NCBI RefSeq assembly: GCF_011759365.1
Contig: NZ_JAARLZ010000002.1
Location: 310,001 to 374,000, forward strand
DNA length: 64,000 nt
Source of the DNA: Luteibacter anthropi
GTDB lineage: Bacteria > Pseudomonadota > Gammaproteobacteria > Xanthomonadales > Rhodanobacteraceae
Direction of reading: 5' to 3'
Positions 61,084 to 64,000 of the stretch are shown in pieces. Below the pieces are notes generated by a model that was not told the DNA's origin, did not search any database, and was given only the letters and a program-made list of their open reading frames with translations. Every line of letters begins with the position of its first letter. The first letter of the stretch is position 1. Position numbers and translations under genes: made by a program.

Positions 61084-62837
61084 GTGATGCGGCACGGACG
61101 CAGGCACTTCCCACGCTACGCAGGCCGGTGGCCGGCCTCGTGCGTGCCGGCGTGCTGCTGGGCGGCATCGGTGCCCTCACGGCGCTGCTGCCCTTCGTGG
61201 GCCTGACCGAGCTGGCGAGAGCCCTGCTCACGCCGTCACCCGACACGTTATACGTCGTGCGCATCGCCATCGTCGTGGTGCTCGGCCTCGTGCTCGGCTG
61301 GGTGTGCACGGGCCTCGCGCTGTGGCTGACCCATGTCGCCGATCATCGGCTGCAGGCGTCGCTGCGCCGTGCGCTCGTCGGCCGGCTGGGTGCCGTGCCG
61401 CTGGGCTGGTATTCCGACAAGACCTCCGGCCAGGTCCGCAAGGCGGTGCAGGACGACCTCACCGAACTGCACCATCTCACCGCACATCACGATGTCGAGC
61501 TGGCGGGAGCCATCGCACTGCCGGTGGCTGGCCTCGCTTACCTGTGCTGGATCGACTGGCGCCTCGCGCTGCTGGCCGTGCTCACCTGGCCTATCTACGC
61601 CGTGGCCTACGCATGGATGATGCGCGGCTTCGGCGAGAAGATGGCGCAGCTGGACGAAAGCTTCGGCAAGGTCAGCGCCGCCATCGTGGAGTTCGTGCAC
61701 GGCATCGCCGTGGTCAAGGCGTTCGGCCAGGGGCAGCGGGCACACAAGGCGTACGACGAAGCCGTGAGCGGCTTCGGTCGCCGTTATGCCGGATGGGTAC
61801 GCCCCCTGCTCCGTCTCGAAGCGCTTACCTCCATGGCACTGTCCGTTCCGGTGATCCTGGTGGTCAGCCTCACGGGCGGCATCGCGATGATCGGGCGCGG
61901 ATGGATCACGCCTCTCGACCTGTTCGCCGAAGTGCTGGTCGCCGTCGCCATGCCGCAGACCCTCCAGGCGATCAACCAGAGCCTCACGGCGCAGAAGCGC
62001 GCGCAGGCCGCCGCGGGGCGCATCGAAGACCTGCTTGGCGTGGTGTCCCTGCCGCGTCCTGCGCATCCGGAGGCACCCGTGGATGCCAGCATTGCCTTCG
62101 AGAATGTCAGCTTCGCATATGACGGCGAACACGGCGTGCTCGCCGATATCGATCTGTTCTGCCATCCCGGCACGCTGACCGCGCTGGTGGGCGCCTCCGG
62201 TGCCGGCAAATCCACGCTGGCCCGGCTGGTGCCACGCTTCTACGACGTCACGAAGGGACGCGTACGCATCGGCGGCGTGGATGTGCGCCAGATCGATCCG
62301 CGCCAACTTTATCGCCATGTCGGTTTCGTGCTCCAGGACGTGCAGCTCGTGCACGGCAGCGTGGCGGACAACCTTCGCCTGGGCAGGCCGGAGGCGACCG
62401 ACGACGAAATGTCCGATGCCGCCCGCGCCGCGCGTATCCACGAACGCATCCTTGCCCTGCCGCGCGGCTACGCCAGCGTGATCGGCGAAGACGCCGTGCT
62501 CTCCGGCGGCGAGGCACAGCGTCTGTCCATCGCCCGCATGCTGCTCGCCGACACGCCGATCCTCGTGCTCGACGAAGCCACGGCCCATGCCGATCCGGAA
62601 TCCGAGGCGCAAATCCAGGATGCCCTGTCCACGCTGGCGAAGGATCGCACCGTCATCGTCATCGCCCATCGGCTGGCCAGCGTGGTCGGCGCCGATCGCA
62701 TCGTCGTGCTGGACCAGGGCCGCATCGCACAAAGCGGGCGCCACGAAGCGCTGCTGGCCATCGACGGTCCTTACCGGCGCCTGTGGCTTGCCGGCCAGCC
62801 GGTGCCCATCCCCACGAACGACAAGGAGGCCGTCTGA
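61080..62837 (+). CDS. ABC transporter, fused TMD-NBD (YbtP/Irp6-like)
   Basis: 585 residues: six helices (residues ~20-300, e.g. GVLLGGIGALTALLPFVGLT and IVVVLGLVLGWVCTGLALWL) followed by a nucleotide-binding domain with Walker A GASGAGKST, signature LSGGEAQRLSIARM and Walker B ILVLDEATAHAD. Unusually for an exporter-type fold, YbtP and YbtQ import ferric yersiniabactin through the inner membrane, and this protein and the next occupy the same position beside the NRPS genes. ATGA overlap with the NRPS stop. It likely forms a heterodimer with the next product. Confidence 0.9.
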
Positions 62838-64000
62838 TGCTGGCCGAACTCAGGCAGGTCCTCGGACCGTCGCAAGACACCCGCCTCTATCGCTACCTGG
62901 GCTGGCTCTGCGCATGGAGCGTGCTGGAAGCGCTCACGGTCGTCATGCTGGTGCCCTTGCTGGGCGCGCTGTTTCATGGCGACACCACCGACGCATGGCG
63001 CTGGTTGCTCGCCATGGCCGTCATGGCGCTGCTGACCTGCGTTGCCCGCTACGTGCAGTCGATGCGTGGCTTCGCGCTCGCGCTGGTCATCCTCGAAACC
63101 CTGCACAGTCGCCTGGGCGATCACGTGGCGCGCCTGCCGCTGGGATGGTTCTCGTCCGAGAAGGTCGGCCGGCTGTCGCGTAGCGCCACCGCCGGCACGA
63201 TGATGGTGACGAACCTCTTCGCCCATCTGCTGGCGCCGGTGGTATCCGGTGTCCTGGTCCCGGGCGTGATCGCGCTGGCGATGCTCTGGCTGGACTGGCG
63301 CCTGGGCCTTACCGCCCTGCTCTGCACGCCACTGGTCTACGTGACGCATCGCTGGTCGGCGGATGCCATCGCCCGCAATGACGACGTGGTGGACGGCGCC
63401 GCCACCGTAGCAAGCAATCGCGTGGTGGAATTCGCGCGCAACCAGCACACGTTGCGCGCCTTCGGGCGCACCGAACAAGGCTACGCTCCGCTGGAAGATG
63501 CCATTGCCGCGCAGCGCGATGCGGGTGGCTCCATGGTCTCGCAGACCTTTCCACGCATCCTTGCCGGTGGACTTTCGGTCCAGCTCGCCTTCGCGGCACT
63601 CGTGGCCGTGGGCCTGTGGCTGGTGCTGCACGGCCAGGTGGAACCCGTGCGGCTGGTGGCGTTGCTAGCGCTGGCGGCGCGTTTCGTCGGTCCGCTGGCC
63701 GAAGCGGCGGCACGCAGCGGCCTGCTGCGCATGGCGGAAAACGACCTGCGCCGCCTTGCCGACATCCTCGCCACGCCGCCTTTGCCAGAACCCGCACATC
63801 CACGTGAAGCGACGGAACCCGGCCTGGTCGAACTCGACGACGTGCGTTTCGGCTACCGCGACGATGCGCCCGTGCTCAACGGCATCCGCCTGCGCATGCC
63901 CCCTCGCAGCATGACAGCCATCGTGGGTGCCTCCGGTTCCGGCAAGAGCACCCTGCTGAAACTGGTGATGCGTTTCTTCGACACGGGAAGCGGCCAGGTG
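62837..64000 (+). CDS. ABC transporter, fused TMD-NBD (YbtQ/Irp7-like), partial (right edge)
   Basis: 388 codons visible from the ATG at 62837 (TGATG overlap with the preceding stop). It starts MLAELRQVLGPSQDTRLYRY, with helices through WLCAWSVLEALTVVMLVPLL and VSGVLVPGVIALAMLWLDWR. The NBD begins ELDDVRFGYRDDAPVLNGIR and reaches Walker A GASGSGKST just before the edge. It is the second half of the YbtPQ-like pair. The rest, and possibly the aryl-acid synthesis genes, lie beyond the window. Confidence 0.9.
   Translation, partial: MLAELRQVLGPSQDTRLYRYLGWLCAWSVLEALTVVMLVPLLGALFHGDTTDAWRWLLAMAVMALLTCVARYVQSMRGFALALVILETLHSRLGDHVARLPLGWFSSEKVGRLSRSATAGTMMVTNLFAHLLAPVVSGVLVPGVIALAMLWLDWRLGLTALLCTPLVYVTHRWSADAIARNDDVVDGAATVASNRVVEFARNQHTLRAFGRTEQGYAPLEDAIAAQRDAGGSMVSQTFPRILAGGLSVQLAFAALVAVGLWLVLHGQVEPVRLVALLALAARFVGPLAEAAARSGLLRMAENDLRRLADILATPPLPEPAHPREATEPGLVELDDVRFGYRDDAPVLNGIRLRMPPRSMTAIVGASGSGKSTLLKLVMRFFDTGSGQV

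Overview
The window looks like chromosome of a GC-rich Gammaproteobacterium. TonB receptors, a cop copper operon, an O-antigen-type sugar operon and a very large autotransporter together suggest the Xanthomonadales, perhaps Rhodanobacteraceae (Luteibacter/Dyella-like). That placement is inferred from gene content; no rRNA, tRNA or CRISPR array was seen.

Layout. (1) 1-6117, minus strand: a tightly overlapping operon for a dTDP-3-acetamido-3,6-dideoxyhexose (Fuc3NAc/Qui3NAc type) and its use in a surface glycan: ketoisomerase, acyltransferase, propeller protein, GNAT-like protein, aminotransferase, Wzx-type flippase and a GT2 glycosyltransferase cut by the left edge. (2) 6295-12030, plus: cytochrome b561, a fused haem-porin with Cyc2-like architecture, a small cytochrome c, a putative porin, then ECF sigma, anti-sigma and an S8-type lipoprotein protease with an altered oxyanion position. 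(3) 12046-14453: a MocR regulator divergent from an EamA exporter, with direct-repeat operator candidates between them. (4) 14492-18283, minus: an AT-richer seven-gene overlapping operon (Tat-like exported protein, 2OG-Fe(II) oxygenase, two-TM peptide, hydrophobic/acidic repeat protein, DUF6817-like protein, small protein, Fic enzyme). I cannot match it to a known system and consider it the best candidate for something undescribed. (5) 18820-34761: TonB receptor, PACE efflux protein, a 3173-residue autotransporter with nested repeats, a GH19 chitinase, a proline-rich membrane protein and phosphonoacetaldehyde hydrolase. (6) 34763-42398: amino-acid permease, copCDAB, and the divergent copRS-type two-component system. 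(7) 42408-64000: a siderophore locus around a near-perfect Fur box. Leftward lie an ABC ATPase, an ABC permease fused to a degenerate aminopeptidase-like domain, and a TonB receptor. Rightward lie two NRPSs (ArCP-Cy-A-PCP-Cy-A-PCP and Cy-A-MT-PCP-TE) and a pair of YbtP/YbtQ-like ABC proteins, the second cut by the right edge.

How they work together. The NRPS pair predicts an aryl-capped chain of three heterocyclised residues, probably (methyl)oxazoline, thiazoline and N-methylthiazolidine. That is a pyochelin-like scaffold with one extra ring. The aryl-acid synthase, aryl-AMP ligase, thiazoline reductase and phosphopantetheinyl transferase are not in the window and may lie beyond base 64000 or elsewhere. 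The TonB receptor and ABC pair would handle uptake, and the ABC-permease fusion may act in export or uptake.
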